This document shows positions 36,986-47,171 of a DNA stretch of 64,000 nt, one piece after another (position 1 is the first letter of the stretch; the number at the start of each line of letters is the position of its first letter). The position numbers and the translations under genes are program-made. Source of the DNA: Desulfobacula sp. (GTDB taxonomy: Bacteria > Desulfobacterota > Desulfobacteria > Desulfobacterales > Desulfobacteraceae); assembly GCA_018645325.1 (NCBI GenBank), contig JABGOU010000004.1, positions 96,200-160,199 of the forward strand, written 5' to 3'. The notes beneath the pieces were generated by a model. It saw only the letters and a list, made by a program, of their open reading frames with translations. It made no database searches and had not been told where the DNA came from.

Positions 36986-37897
36986 ATGGCACTACCGGTC
37001 CATGCATCGATAGGCGAAAGAGTCTGGCATTATTGCTACCTTGGGATCTGCTGTCTGATTTTCTTGTTTCTGATCGCGCCGATCCTGATCATCATCCCGT
37101 TGTCGTTCAATGCCGAACCCTATTTCACCTTCACACACAAGATGATGAGCCTTGATCCTGAAGGCTATTCGCTGCGCTGGTACGACCAAATTCTGACCTT
37201 TGGAATGTCGAACCCGGACACTGCCCGCGAGGCTGCATGGTGGAATGATGCCTGGAACAACGCGACATGGCTGCACGCAATGAAGAACTCCGCGCTTATC
37301 AGCATTTTTGCGACTGTTTTCGCGACCACACTTGGAACTCTGGCGGCACTTGGGTTGTCGCGACCGGAAATGCCGTTCCGTCGGGCCATCATGGCATTGC
37401 TTATTTCACCGATGATAGTGCCTTTAATCATAACAGCGACCGGCCTGTTTTTCTTTTATTCTGCGACCGGGCTTGCCCATACTTTCATCGGTATTGTCAT
37501 GGCCCACGCCATGCTCGGTATTCCGTTTGTAATAATTACTGTGACGGCGACCCTGGTCGGTTTCGACCATTCGATGACCCGCGCTGCGGCCAGCCTTGGC
37601 GCCTCGCCGATAACGACGTTTCGCAAAATCAGCCTGCCGTTGATTCTGCCGGGTGTCATTTCCGGAGCCCTGTTTGCTTTTGCTACGTCATTTGACGAAG
37701 TGGTGGTGGTGCTGTTTGTTGCGTCTTACGACCAACGCACCATCCCGCTTCAAATGTGGAACGGCATCCGTGAACAGATTTCACCGACCATTCTGTCTGT
37801 GGCGACCATTCTTGTTGTATTTTCTATCAGTCTCCTTACTGTCATAGAACTCTTAAGGCGCCGAAGCGAGCGGCTGCGGGGGATCACGCCAGGTTAG
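36986..37897 (+). CDS. ABC transporter permease 2 (PotC-like)
   Basis: 303 residues, six predicted helices, beginning CLIFLFLIAPILIIIPLSFN. The cytoplasmic EAA loop reads MTRAAASLGASPITTFRKISLPLILPG and docks the ATPase. It completes an ATPase, binding protein, permease and permease operon transcribed rightwards. Like the others, it is GC-rich with many GCG, GCC, GGC and CTG codons. The operon appears functional: all four frames are intact. Confidence 0.9.
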   Translation: MALPVHASIGERVWHYCYLGICCLIFLFLIAPILIIIPLSFNAEPYFTFTHKMMSLDPEGYSLRWYDQILTFGMSNPDTAREAAWWNDAWNNATWLHAMKNSALISIFATVFATTLGTLAALGLSRPEMPFRRAIMALLISPMIVPLIITATGLFFFYSATGLAHTFIGIVMAHAMLGIPFVIITVTATLVGFDHSMTRAAASLGASPITTFRKISLPLILPGVISGALFAFATSFDEVVVVLFVASYDQRTIPLQMWNGIREQISPTILSVATILVVFSISLLTVIELLRRRSERLRGITPG

Positions 37898-37923
37898 ACA
37901 AAAAATCAATCAAGCGGAAACTG

Positions 37924-38345
37924 GTGTATAATTCGCCCATAAAACTTATTTTGATTGTTTCATTATCCATATTTTTTTGTGAAATACTGGTCATGTTTAT
38001 TCTTCTATTTTTCCCGTTCATTGATCGCCATCACGCCTGGACCGAGTCTATTATTGATGCGATTTTACTTGTAATATTCCTTTTACCGGTTATTTATATC
38101 TTTTTCTTAAATCCGCTGGTACTTAATATATTAAATCGTCGAGCCGCTAAAAAGCTTGTTTAATAATTCAAATGACGGGATTGTCTCCTTTAATGATAAA
38201 AGCGAGATCGTTCTGTAGAATAAAGCGGCCGCTAAAATCTTTGGATATAGTGAAGATGAGATTGTGGGCAAGCTTATTACCCTAATTAATCCCTGAAAAA
38301 TATGTACAAAAAAGGATTCGCTTCCGGATCTGAACAAAATTTTTT
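37924..38345 (+). pseudogene. Broken PAS sensor gene, N-terminal fragment
   Basis: The intact first part (37924-38163) encodes a two-helix membrane sensor start (KLILIVSLSIFFCEILVMF, then SIIDAILLVIFLLPVIYIF). A shift near 38,150 moves the continuation into another frame, where LFNNSNDGIVSFNDKSEIV, an in-frame TAG at the position of a Trp, and AAAKIFGYSEDEIVGKLITL form a PAS domain that is then cut off by further stops. Nothing of a kinase or GGDEF output remains. It abuts the 3' end of the GC-rich ABC operon, so that insertion may have destroyed it. Confidence 0.75.
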
Positions 38346-38463
38346 GAAATATAAAAATATAGCTATGGCAATAGATTAAAATTGAAAAGGCTTTTAAGTC
38401 TCCCAGACTTATTTTAAATTCAAAATTTGACTTTTTATAACTTTAAGTTAGTATTCAAAGGTT

Positions 38464-41400
38464 ATGAATAAATCAAAAAGAAAAGATTCAAAAATAAATC
38501 CCAGAAAAAAGGGATTGATAAAAAAGAAAAAAGATCGCAAATTCACCAGACCTTCCAATATAACATTTAACCCTGATCTGCCCATCACTTCCAAAAAACA
38601 AGATATTATTAATGCAATAAAAAAAAACAAAGTTGTGATTATTTCAGGGGAAACGGGATCCGGGAAAACCACCCAGATTCCAAAATTCTGTATTGAAGCA
38701 GGGCAGGGAATTAAAGGAGCGATCGGGTGTACACAGCCCAGGCGTATTGCCGCCATAAATGTTGCAAAAAGGATTGCTGAAGAACTCAATGAAAGCCTTG
38801 GCCGGTCTGTTGGATATAAGATCAGATTTGATGATAAAACAAAGGCACACACATGTATAAAAATAATGACCGATGGAATCCTGCTTGCGGAAACTCAAAC
38901 GGACAGGTTCTTAAATGCATATGATACCATTATTGTGGATGAAGCCCACGAAAGAAGTCTCAATATTGACTTCACCCTGGGGATTTTAAGAAATCTGGTT
39001 AAAAAAAGGAATGATCTCAAACTGATCATCACATCTGCCACCATTGATACGCAAAAATTTTCCAAAGCTTTTGACAATGCTCCCATTATTGAAGTCACGG
39101 GAAGGATGTACCCTGTTGAAACCGTCTATATGCCCTTTTTAAACAAGGAAGATGAAGACAGAACCATTGAAGACCAGGGATATGTGGAAGCTGCTGCCAA
39201 TGCAGCCAATCTTCTTATTTCTCAATCCAGGTCCGGTGATATCCTGGTATTTATGCCCACAGAGCAGGATATTGGAGAAACCCTGGAACTGATCCGGGGG
39301 AAAAACCATCCAGGCGTAATAGTTCTGCCGCTTTTTGCAAGACTTTCAGCAAATGAGCAGGCCAAAATTTTTTCCCGGCAGCCCGGCCGAAAAATTATTG
39401 TCTCAACCAATGTTGCAGAAACCTCTTTGACCATACCCGGGATCAAATATGTGGTTGACACAGGGCTTGCAAGGATACCTGAGTATTCGCCCCGGACAAG
39501 AACAACCTCACTTCCCGTCACCCCTATTTCCCAGTCTTCCGCCAACCAGAGGCTAGGGCGGTGCGGCAGAGTTGAAAATGGAATCTGCATACGGCTGTTT
39601 GATGAAAATGATTTTGGGGCAAGGCCTTTTTTCACCTCCCCTGAAATCTTAAGAAGCAATCTTGCCGAAGTCATCCTGCGAATGATTTCCTTAAATCTCG
39701 GGGATGTCTCAACCTTTCCATTCATTGATGCACCGGCACCCAAAAGTATTAAGGACGGATTCGATACCTTGATTGAACTTTCCGCCATTAAAGAAAAAAA
39801 AGACTTTAACAGACAAAAAAAGAAAAAAATATTCAACCTTACAAAAACAGGGCGGATCATGGCCAAATTGCCCATTGATCCCAAACTGTCCAGAATCCTG
39901 ATACAAGCTGACAGGAACGGATGTTTAAAAGAGGCTGCCATTATTACAACGGTCCTTGCCATTTCAGATCCACGTCAACGACCTTCGGACAAGACCCAGG
40001 CAGCAGATCAAAAGCATGCCCTGTACAAAGACCCTGGTTCTGATTTTGTTACACTTCTAAATATATGGAATGCAGTTAAAACTGCTGAAAAAAAATTAAA
40101 AACCCGTTCAAAACTAAAAAAATACTGCCAGGATCATTTTCTGTCCTTTAAACGCATGAGAGAATGGAATGAAATTCATGGCCAGATTCTAAGGGTACTA
40201 AAAGACCATAATTTAAAAGGCGAAAAGAATATCATTCTGCCAAAAGGAACAAAAGGGCTGAAAGCCAAAGCATTTGAATTTGGCGGTCCTTTGTATATTG
40301 CCCTGCACAAAGCCATTTTATCAGGATATCTTGCCAATATAGCCCATAAAAAGGAAAAGAACATCTTCAACGCTGCTAAAGGGCAGCAGGCAATGATATT
40401 TCCCGGGTCCGGACTTTTTAAAACAGCGGGCGACTGGATTGTTGCAGCGGAATTTGTTAAAACCAGCCAGCTTTTTGCACGATCAGTTGCAACAATTGAT
40501 CCCCAATGGCTTGAACAAATAGGAAAAGACCTTAGTACAAAGATTTATTCTGATCCGCACTGGGAAAAAAAACGCGGAGAGGTTATTGCTAAAGAACAGG
40601 TGTCTCTTTTCGGGTTGATAATTATCAACGACCGAAGTGTTGCCTATGGCCCGATAAACCCTGAAGAATCAGGCGAAATATTTATCCGCCATGCCCTGGT
40701 CCAGGGGGAAATCCATCAGAAATTTGAATTTATGACCCATAATCTGAATCTCATTGACAAGCTTGAAACCCTTGAACATAAAAGGCGTAAAAAAGATATC
40801 CTGGCATCAGAAGATGATATCTATCTTTTTTACCAGTCAAGACTGCCTGAACCATTTTATAATATCAGAACCTTTGCCAAATTTATTAAAGATCAGAAAA
40901 ATCAGGATTTTTTAAAAATGACAATGGAAGATCTGCAACAATCCGCGATTGATGAACATGAGCTTGCAATGTTCCCTGATACCCTGAAAATGAGCCAGGC
41001 TAAATTCAGGCTGGAATATGAATTCAATCCAGGATCTAAAAAAGATGGAATCACTATGAAAGTTCCTGCTGCCTCTGCATTGCTTGTCTCAAATAACTAT
41101 GTTGACAGACTGGTTCCAGGTTTGTTTGAAGAAAAAATCGCAGCTCTTATAAAGGCACTCCCTAAAAAATACCGGGTAAAACTTGTCCCTGTATCTGAAA
41201 AAGCAGCCATTATTGCAAAAGAACTGCCTCAAAAAGATGCTCCCTTATTTTCAATGCTTTCATCCTTTATTCAAACCCGGTTTAATTTTGTCATCCCGGC
41301 AACCCTCTGGTCTGATAAAGAGCTGCCTGACCACTTAAAAATGAGATTCTCCATCAGAGATGAAAAAGGCCGTGAGATAAAAGTTTTAAGGGACAAAGCC

Positions 41401-42378
41401 GTTTTAAATCAATTTTCAACAACAGCTTCCTTAAAAAAAGATAATGCCTTTGAAAAAGCTAAAAACGAACATGAGATAAGGGATATAAGAGAATGGAATT
41501 TTAAAGACCTTGAAGACTTTATTGTCATAAAAAAGGATAAGGATTTTGTTCAGAAAGGCTACCCCGGCCTGACAATTGAAACCCGGCCTGATTTAAAAAC
41601 CAAAATAATTTCCCTGAGACTTTTCAAATCAGAGGAGGCAGCTCAAGATTCCCATTGCCTGGGGATAAAAAAATTATTTCAACTTTATTATCCTGATGAT
41701 TTCAAAGCCTTGAGAAAAGACATCAATGCCTCTTCCGGGATAAGAAAGATGGCTCCTTATTTTAATGGCCAGACAAAATTTCAGCAATCTTTATTTAATC
41801 TGGCCACACATACCCTGTTTGAAAAAAATCTTCGAACTAAAAAAGAGTTTGAGCTTCATGGTCAAACCCAATTAAAGAATCTTTACAATACAGGACAAGA
41901 CTTTATTAAAGCCTTTATTATTTTAGGCAAAGAATATCAATCATGTTTTGAACTCATACAGAAACTATCCTTTCAACACCAGAAAAAAGAAAAACTCTTT
42001 CAGATATTAACACGTCTTTTCAAAGACCTTAAACTTCTTGTGCCTCAAAATTTTGTTGACCTGTATGAATACGAAAGGATCAAACATCTTCACCGCTATA
42101 TCGCCTGTATCAGAATAAGAGCCCAAAGAGCCATTGACAATCCTTTAAAGGAAGAAAAAAAAGCCTGTCGCTTATCCATTTACAACAACCACCTTAACAG
42201 TCTTTTAGCCTCACTTTCCCAAACATCAACACTGGAAAAGTCCCAAAAGGTTGAAGAGTTTTTCTGGCTTGTGGAAGAATATAAAATCTCCCTATTTGCC
42301 CCTGAGCTGAAAACAGCCATAAAAATTTCTACAAAAAAGCTGGACCGGTTTTTAATCAAACTGTCCACAATGATATAA
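38464..42378 (+). CDS. hrpA: ATP-dependent RNA helicase HrpA
   Basis: 1304 residues, the usual length for bacterial HrpA (about 1300). A Lys-rich start is followed by the DEAH helicase core: Walker A GETGSGKTTQIP, CTQPRRIAA, VDEAHERSLN, SATIDTQKF and the motif VI region QRLGRCGR. The winged-helix, ratchet and OB-fold regions follow, then the long C-terminal DUF3418 region ending near 1290. HrpA rescues stalled or collided ribosomes. No functional link to its neighbours is apparent. Confidence 0.95.
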   Translation: MNKSKRKDSKINPRKKGLIKKKKDRKFTRPSNITFNPDLPITSKKQDIINAIKKNKVVIISGETGSGKTTQIPKFCIEAGQGIKGAIGCTQPRRIAAINVAKRIAEELNESLGRSVGYKIRFDDKTKAHTCIKIMTDGILLAETQTDRFLNAYDTIIVDEAHERSLNIDFTLGILRNLVKKRNDLKLIITSATIDTQKFSKAFDNAPIIEVTGRMYPVETVYMPFLNKEDEDRTIEDQGYVEAAANAANLLISQSRSGDILVFMPTEQDIGETLELIRGKNHPGVIVLPLFARLSANEQAKIFSRQPGRKIIVSTNVAETSLTIPGIKYVVDTGLARIPEYSPRTRTTSLPVTPISQSSANQRLGRCGRVENGICIRLFDENDFGARPFFTSPEILRSNLAEVILRMISLNLGDVSTFPFIDAPAPKSIKDGFDTLIELSAIKEKKDFNRQKKKKIFNLTKTGRIMAKLPIDPKLSRILIQADRNGCLKEAAIITTVLAISDPRQRPSDKTQAADQKHALYKDPGSDFVTLLNIWNAVKTAEKKLKTRSKLKKYCQDHFLSFKRMREWNEIHGQILRVLKDHNLKGEKNIILPKGTKGLKAKAFEFGGPLYIALHKAILSGYLANIAHKKEKNIFNAAKGQQAMIFPGSGLFKTAGDWIVAAEFVKTSQLFARSVATIDPQWLEQIGKDLSTKIYSDPHWEKKRGEVIAKEQVSLFGLIIINDRSVAYGPINPEESGEIFIRHALVQGEIHQKFEFMTHNLNLIDKLETLEHKRRKKDILASEDDIYLFYQSRLPEPFYNIRTFAKFIKDQKNQDFLKMTMEDLQQSAIDEHELAMFPDTLKMSQAKFRLEYEFNPGSKKDGITMKVPAASALLVSNNYVDRLVPGLFEEKIAALIKALPKKYRVKLVPVSEKAAIIAKELPQKDAPLFSMLSSFIQTRFNFVIPATLWSDKELPDHLKMRFSIRDEKGREIKVLRDKAVLNQFSTTASLKKDNAFEKAKNEHEIRDIREWNFKDLEDFIVIKKDKDFVQKGYPGLTIETRPDLKTKIISLRLFKSEEAAQDSHCLGIKKLFQLYYPDDFKALRKDINASSGIRKMAPYFNGQTKFQQSLFNLATHTLFEKNLRTKKEFELHGQTQLKNLYNTGQDFIKAFIILGKEYQSCFELIQKLSFQHQKKEKLFQILTRLFKDLKLLVPQNFVDLYEYERIKHLHRYIACIRIRAQRAIDNPLKEEKKACRLSIYNNHLNSLLASLSQTSTLEKSQKVEEFFWLVEEYKISLFAPELKTAIKISTKKLDRFLIKLSTMI

Positions 42379-42472
42379 TAAACCATAGGACCAAAATTCA
42401 TTATTTAAAAAAACGAAGGAGAATTATATGATAGAATATTAACCGGGAATCCTTTTGATCTGAAAGCACTAT

Positions 42473-44017
42473 TTATTTTAAATCAGTTATCGGAAGGTAC
42501 ACTGTGATTGTTGTGCCCTGTCCCAGCTTAGAATTGATCCGAACATATCCTCCGTGCTTTCTCACGATTGATTGTGAAACAGCAAGTCCTAAGCCGGCCC
42601 CCTTTTGAATGCTTAACTCCTTTGTTGTAAAGTATGGATCAAATACAGAGTCTATATCATGTATGGATATCCCATTACCTGAATCCTTAAAAGATATTTT
42701 GATCAGGTTTTCATCTTTTTCATCTTTATGGCCTGTGATGTTTTCTGTTTTTACCAGGATTTCCAATCTCCCGCCGTCCAGCATGGCCTCAACTGCATTG
42801 CAGATAATATTCTCAAAAGCATGGCTTAAACCATCGAAATCAATTTCTATTGCCGGAATTTTGTCTTTAATATCCATTGAAATTTCAATATCTTTTACTT
42901 CGCCTGCTTTTTTTATGGCAGAACTTAAAATGCCCTCGATATTATATAAAGTCTTTTTATGCAGGGACGTATGGGATAAGGTGATAAATTGATGGGTCAA
43001 ATCTCTTGCCTGCCTGCATGCGTTGTCAACCTCATTCAATAATTCCTGCTGCTGTGGTCGGGTTATTTCCTCTTTTAAGAGCGAAATATTTCCCCAGATG
43101 GTTGTTAAAAGATTATTGTAATCATGGGCAATTCCACCGGAAAGGATGCCGAACGCTTTTTCCTTTTGAAGCAGAGCAATTTCATTTTCCCTTTCTTTGC
43201 CCTCCGTAATATCCCTTACAATATGGACAAACCGATCATTATTGGCACGGGTTTCAATTGGGTCAACAGTAATCTGCAGCCACCTATTGTCTCCTGTTTT
43301 AAATTCCATGGATTCCATTCGGTTGCTTTTGATCGCTTTTTCCAATGGGCAGCCCAGGATGGGAATGTCCATGCCGTGTACAATTTCGCAGCAGAGCCTG
43401 CCCACAACCTGGTCATGGGATAAGTTGATTATAGATTCACAGGCTTTGTTCGACTGGATGATCTTGTGATCCTTACCAAGTATGCAGACCCAGTCTGACA
43501 TGGCATTAAAGGTGGCTTCCCATTGTTTTCTGGCAATTACCAAAGCCTTCTCTGCATTCTTAAGATCAGTAATATTCCTTGAAACTTGAATGAAATTTTC
43601 GATCTTACCAGATTCATTTTTTATTGGAACTGTGTAATCAGACCAGTATGTCTTACCCTTGATTCCTTTGACATTTTCCTCACAGATAATGGAAAATTCT
43701 ATATTACCACTTTTGCGTGACTTTTCAGTTGGACAATTCGGGCAGGGTTCATTTCTTCCAGTATAAGCCCTGTAACAATAATTGCCGATTATCTTTTTCC
43801 GATCTTTTCCAAGCTGTTGTTCTATGATTTTATTTGCCCAAATTATTCTCATCTCATTATCAACCAGCCTTATAGAATCAATGGATGCATCCAGAATAGC
43901 TCTTTTTTGTGCCTCACTGTCCAAAAGAGCCTTCTCCACCTGCATACTATGAACAGCATCATGCTCTAATTTTTGAATTCGCTGCTCTAATTTTTCGTAG
44001 GTCGGTTTTTCAGACAT
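42473..44017 (-). CDS. Cytoplasmic PAS-PAS sensor histidine kinase
   Basis: 514 residues without membrane helices. An N-terminal coiled coil (about 5-40) leads to PAS 1 (about 35-150), which contains CYRAYTGRNEPCPNCPTEK, a four-Cys pattern suited to a metal or Fe-S cofactor, and PAS 2 (about 165-280). The HisKA box reads GGIAHDYNNLLTTIWGNI with the phosphorylated His, followed by a HATPase domain with NAVEAM, DSGNGI and GAGLGLAVS. There is no receiver domain and no response regulator nearby, so it is an orphan kinase. The cysteines suggest redox or gas sensing, which is inference. Confidence 0.92.
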   Translation of the reverse strand: MSEKPTYEKLEQRIQKLEHDAVHSMQVEKALLDSEAQKRAILDASIDSIRLVDNEMRIIWANKIIEQQLGKDRKKIIGNYCYRAYTGRNEPCPNCPTEKSRKSGNIEFSIICEENVKGIKGKTYWSDYTVPIKNESGKIENFIQVSRNITDLKNAEKALVIARKQWEATFNAMSDWVCILGKDHKIIQSNKACESIINLSHDQVVGRLCCEIVHGMDIPILGCPLEKAIKSNRMESMEFKTGDNRWLQITVDPIETRANNDRFVHIVRDITEGKERENEIALLQKEKAFGILSGGIAHDYNNLLTTIWGNISLLKEEITRPQQQELLNEVDNACRQARDLTHQFITLSHTSLHKKTLYNIEGILSSAIKKAGEVKDIEISMDIKDKIPAIEIDFDGLSHAFENIICNAVEAMLDGGRLEILVKTENITGHKDEKDENLIKISFKDSGNGISIHDIDSVFDPYFTTKELSIQKGAGLGLAVSQSIVRKHGGYVRINSKLGQGTTITVYLPITDLK

Positions 44018-44166
44018 GTTTTTTACAAGTCGCCATAATATTTATTACAAAATCAAATTGGGGAAAATGAATTTTTAGTTGTTTTGAATCAGGATGTCAA
44101 TAGGTATAATTACCTATATTCATACAAAAAATTGAACATCCATGGTTGGATAATTATACTTGCGTT

Positions 44167-44718
44167 CTAATGGACCATCAGAAACGCAAAGCGGTCCATT
44201 TTCTGGTCATAGTCTGTGAGCACGTTAATTGTGAATCCAGCCTGACGTACAGTTGTGTATACATCAACAGCCATGGCCTCAGGTGCTGGGCGAGCCATGC
44301 GGGGTTTCTCGCAGGTCTCTCGGCTGCCAGTACAATCTTTGCAAAATGAACACGAGTCCATAAACAATTGAAAAGCACGCTCGAAACCAGCTGTAAAAAC
44401 CGCACGTTCCAGTTGAACCAGCTTGTTATTGATTCTGGCAGACCAAGTGTGGCGGTCTTCTGGTTTATCCATCAAGCCTTCAAAATGCAGGATTACAGCA
44501 TCTTCATATTCATTAAAAAATTCCTTACACTCTGCCACTGCTGGTGTTTCAGGCGGGCAAGCACCGCCTCTGCCATATTCACCGCAACCGAATTTGCACT
44601 TCATGCGCACCCATTGGGACACGATGATCTTTTTTGGGTCAGTCCACTTGTAGTCCGTATAATTGTTCAACTTTAAAATATCTTCAACCTTTTTGCGCTG
44701 TTTTATGTTCAGTCCCAT
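44167..44718 (-). CDS. DUF2284 Cys-rich, predicted metal-binding protein
   Basis: 183 residues, typical for DUF2284. Conserved cysteines lie in KCKFGCGEYGRGGACPPETP and in SCSFCKDCTGSRETCEKP, a ligand set expected to bind an iron-sulfur cluster or zinc. The final half holds the usual RPAPEAMAVDVYTTV segment. The family occurs mostly in anaerobes and often near corrinoid or redox enzymes. The exact function is unknown. It is transcribed alone. Confidence 0.85.
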   Translation of the reverse strand: MGLNIKQRKKVEDILKLNNYTDYKWTDPKKIIVSQWVRMKCKFGCGEYGRGGACPPETPAVAECKEFFNEYEDAVILHFEGLMDKPEDRHTWSARINNKLVQLERAVFTAGFERAFQLFMDSCSFCKDCTGSRETCEKPRMARPAPEAMAVDVYTTVRQAGFTINVLTDYDQKMDRFAFLMVH

Positions 44719-44904
44719 TGGGTTTCTCCTCTGTTTTTAAGATTTCATTACTATTGCATTTTTTAAACCATTCAACCATTAAAATTTTATTTATTTATAT
44801 TTTTGGAATACATGAGATTTGTGTCTTATGAATGATCCATACACGGATAATTAATTTTAAGCGGGACTCCGCCACTTTAAGGTTGGCAATCCTCGAATAC
44901 TTTG

Positions 44905-45402
44905 TTATACGTTTTCTCTTTTGTATATTTTGATATTAAAGCCTTCACTTTCTGCCGGAGCTTGAAAGTAACTATTTACGGTATGGAACTCTTCTTTGCT
45001 TGTGAAAACTTCTCCTTTTCTTCCTTCGCTTCTCTTAGCTAACTGCTTTAGACAAATTTCATCACTGACTTCCAAGTAATGCAATTGATGGGAAATCTTG
45101 TTATTACCGATTAGTTCTTTGAACCATAACCTTTGCCGAATAGTATTTGCTGGAAAATCCATGACAACGGACACTCCAGATCCAATAATATTTTTAATAT
45201 GATCCAACAATAGAGGCTTTAGGCGTTTTGAATATTTTATGTAGTCATCGAATACTTTTATTTCATCTTTGAACAGATGACCCAACCAATCGTCTTCCGA
45301 TATCAAAATAGCATTTTCACTATTCATTACCTCTAAAGATTTAGTGGTTTTCCCTGCGGCCATTTTACCGCAAAAAAAATGCAACCTTCCTTTTTCGATC
45401 AT
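44905..45402 (-). CDS. P-loop kinase-like protein (zeta-toxin/AAA_33 type)
   Basis: 165 residues from ATG 45402, chosen because GAGG lies six bases upstream; an upstream in-frame start gives a 181-residue form. The Walker A motif CGKMAAGKTTKS sits at the N-terminus, followed by ISEDDWLGHLF and VVMDFPANTIRQRLWF, with an Arg-containing lid (QLAKRSEGRKGEVF). The layout matches small nucleoside/antibiotic phosphotransferase-like P-loop proteins. The substrate is not predictable. It lies at the edge of a zone full of gene fragments, which suggests acquisition. Confidence 0.75.
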   Translation of the reverse strand: MIEKGRLHFFCGKMAAGKTTKSLEVMNSENAILISEDDWLGHLFKDEIKVFDDYIKYSKRLKPLLLDHIKNIIGSGVSVVMDFPANTIRQRLWFKELIGNNKISHQLHYLEVSDEICLKQLAKRSEGRKGEVFTSKEEFHTVNSYFQAPAESEGFNIKIYKRENV

Positions 45403-45496
45403 GTACAGCCTCGATTTGCATAAGAAATTAAACAATTGTCCCCATATCACTCTAAGGATCCGCTCAAAAATTAATTACCAATTTTTTCAAGTTGAG

Positions 45497-45673
45497 TCAC
45501 CTGTCCGGCAAGGCAAGATCAATATCCTCGCCCATGAGGAGCCGGAGCATTTTAAGCGTACTTTCCACATTTGCGTTCAGGTTAAGCGCTATAGGAGTGA
45601 TGGTCTGCTTGCAATGGTTGTAAAAAGTGTATTTGTTAAAATCAAAGTTGCTGATAGAACAAAAGAGCGCCAT
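45497..45673 (-). pseudogene. Histidine kinase remnant
   Basis: A 58-residue frame ends ITPIALNLNANVESTLKML followed by RLLMGEDIDLALPDR and stop. This is the linker after the HisKA domain of PAS-type hybrid kinases (typical pattern LNxxVExTLKMLRRLIGEDI). The phosphorylated His and ATP-binding domain are missing, so it is a leftover fragment. Confidence 0.6.
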
Positions 45674-45882
45674 GAGTTGTGAATTTGTTTTCTCCCTGGT
45701 TTGAATAATTTTATTAATTGCAAATTATCCTTATTAAAAATTTTTTAAACTGCGATTCGATAGATTCTACCATGATGTCTTAAATTCACATATATTCAAA
45801 TGCTTACAATTAAGCAAGTTAAAATTCCATTACTGCATATTGAAGTAACCGAATTTTGTTCAGATCACCAGGGACTTTTGCA

Positions 45883-46489
45883 TTACCCAAGGTAAAGTTT
45901 TAAAAAAATATTCACCACGGCCAGGGCAAAAAGAGATGGAAGGAAAATGATTTTCTTTCTTTTTAAAGGATCAAAAATCAGTCCGGTTAAGGACATATTA
46001 ACCCTGTTGATTCCAAAATAAAGCCCTGTGAACAGCAAAAGCCCCTGGATCAATGGAATGATCTCCGTGTAAAAGGGGTTAAAGCTGACATGGGCGGTTC
46101 CGAATATATTCCATCCATATCCCATGGGATCTGATAAAACATTTAGAACTTAGGAATAATTAACCATGATGGAAGGCAGGCTGAAGGCGATCCAGGCAAA
46201 GATAGAGGCAAAAAACCCGGTTCCTGAAAATAAAGGCCATGACAAGAGTCGCCGCAAGAATAAGCAGAAACATGGTGGCCGTTGCAACAGGCCTTGTGAT
46301 CAGGATAATTCCAAAGGAAATCATTAAAAGAAAGATGATATTCTGGAGCCACATACTCCTTAATTTTTTGGGCCAGTCAAGACCAAGACCCGTATATTTG
46401 TGGTATTTGCCTTTGATGGGCTTTTTAATGAATCCCACAGCAGTAAAGGCTTTTCTGCTGATCCACTCGGCAGGTGCCGGAAAAAACAA
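45883..46489 (-). pseudogene. 4Fe-4S-binding membrane protein, deleted and frameshifted
   Basis: The 5' part (to 46160) reads PAPAEWISRKAF, KYHKYTGLGLDWPKKLR and two membrane helices, then FRNRVFCLYLC, the first cluster motif of NapH/CcoG-like membrane ferredoxins. The chain then shifts frame and the remaining cluster motif is absent. The 3' part (from 46125) carries two more helices, including IIPLIQGLLLFTGLYFGI and FLPSLFALAVVNIFL. The N-terminus is also missing, as a stop precedes the first recognisable residues. It was an electron-transfer membrane protein and is no longer functional. Confidence 0.6.
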
Positions 46490-46537
46490 GCGGTCCTAAG
46501 TCGAATTAATACGAGGGACAGGTCTATTTGGATTGAT

Positions 46538-46861
46538 CTATGCGTGAGCCACTGTGGTATTTTGTATAATCGGTTTAATCGTTTTTAAATCATCTGCCTC
46601 TGCTTGTTTTACCTTATACAAATCCCATCGAAGTTGTAAATTGACCCAAAAATCTTCTGACATTTCAAAAAGCTTTGCTAACCGCAATGCAGTGCTTGGC
46701 GTTACGCCACGTCTTTTATTTACAATTTCGTTAACACGTTGATAGGGGACATGTATGGCTTTTGCCAATTCTCTTTGAGTCATACCCATTGGAATTAGAA
46801 ATTCTTCAAGAAGCATCTCCCCAGGATGGGTCGGTTCTCTGTTAGTTGGTATTCGTATCAT
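46538..46861 (-). CDS. higA: HigA-family antitoxin
   Basis: 107 residues. Starts with the family signature REPTHPGEMLLEEFLIPMG followed by an XRE-type helix-turn-helix (TQRELAKAIHVPYQRVNEIVNKRRG) and TPSTALRLAKLFEMSEDFWVNLQ. It neutralises the HigB nuclease encoded 16 bases upstream on the same strand and represses the shared promoter. Toxin-first order is typical for higBA. Confidence 0.93.
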   Translation of the reverse strand: MIRIPTNREPTHPGEMLLEEFLIPMGMTQRELAKAIHVPYQRVNEIVNKRRGVTPSTALRLAKLFEMSEDFWVNLQLRWDLYKVKQAEADDLKTIKPIIQNTTVAHA

Positions 46862-46877
46862 ATTTACCTCTTATATT

Positions 46878-47171
46878 TTAGTGGTAGTCAGTTATTTCTA
46901 CCTGATTTGCACATCCGTCTTTCCAAATAAAACAAATCCTATATTTGTTGTTTATTCGGATACTGTGTTCCATTTTTCTATCTCCGGATAATGATTCAAA
47001 TTGATTGCCTGGTGGAATCCGTAATTCTTCTAATTTAATTATAGAGTCAATTTGATCTAATTTTCTGGCAGCAATTCTCCAAAGATTTTTAGGACAAGTT
47101 TTTCTGACATCTTTTGTATTTTTACCATTGAAGATATCCTCTGCCCCCTTATTCAAAAATGAATTTATCAT
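46878..47171 (-). CDS. higB: HigB-family toxin (RelE-type mRNA interferase)
   Basis: 97 residues from ATG 47171, which gives the standard start MINSFLNKGAEDIFNG; a longer in-frame start at 47258 adds residues foreign to the family. The core has KLDQIDSIIKLEELRIPPGN, FESLSGDRKMEHSIRINNKYRICFIW and the terminal VEITDYH, whose final His belongs to the RelE-like active site. It cleaves ribosome-bound mRNA. All key segments are intact, so the module is probably active. Confidence 0.92.
   Translation of the reverse strand: MINSFLNKGAEDIFNGKNTKDVRKTCPKNLWRIAARKLDQIDSIIKLEELRIPPGNQFESLSGDRKMEHSIRINNKYRICFIWKDGCANQVEITDYH

Noticed and set aside
45344-45682. Plus-strand 112-codon frame
   Set aside because: The minus strand here holds the histidine-kinase remnant and the 5' end of the kinase-like gene; the plus frame has no recognisable content.
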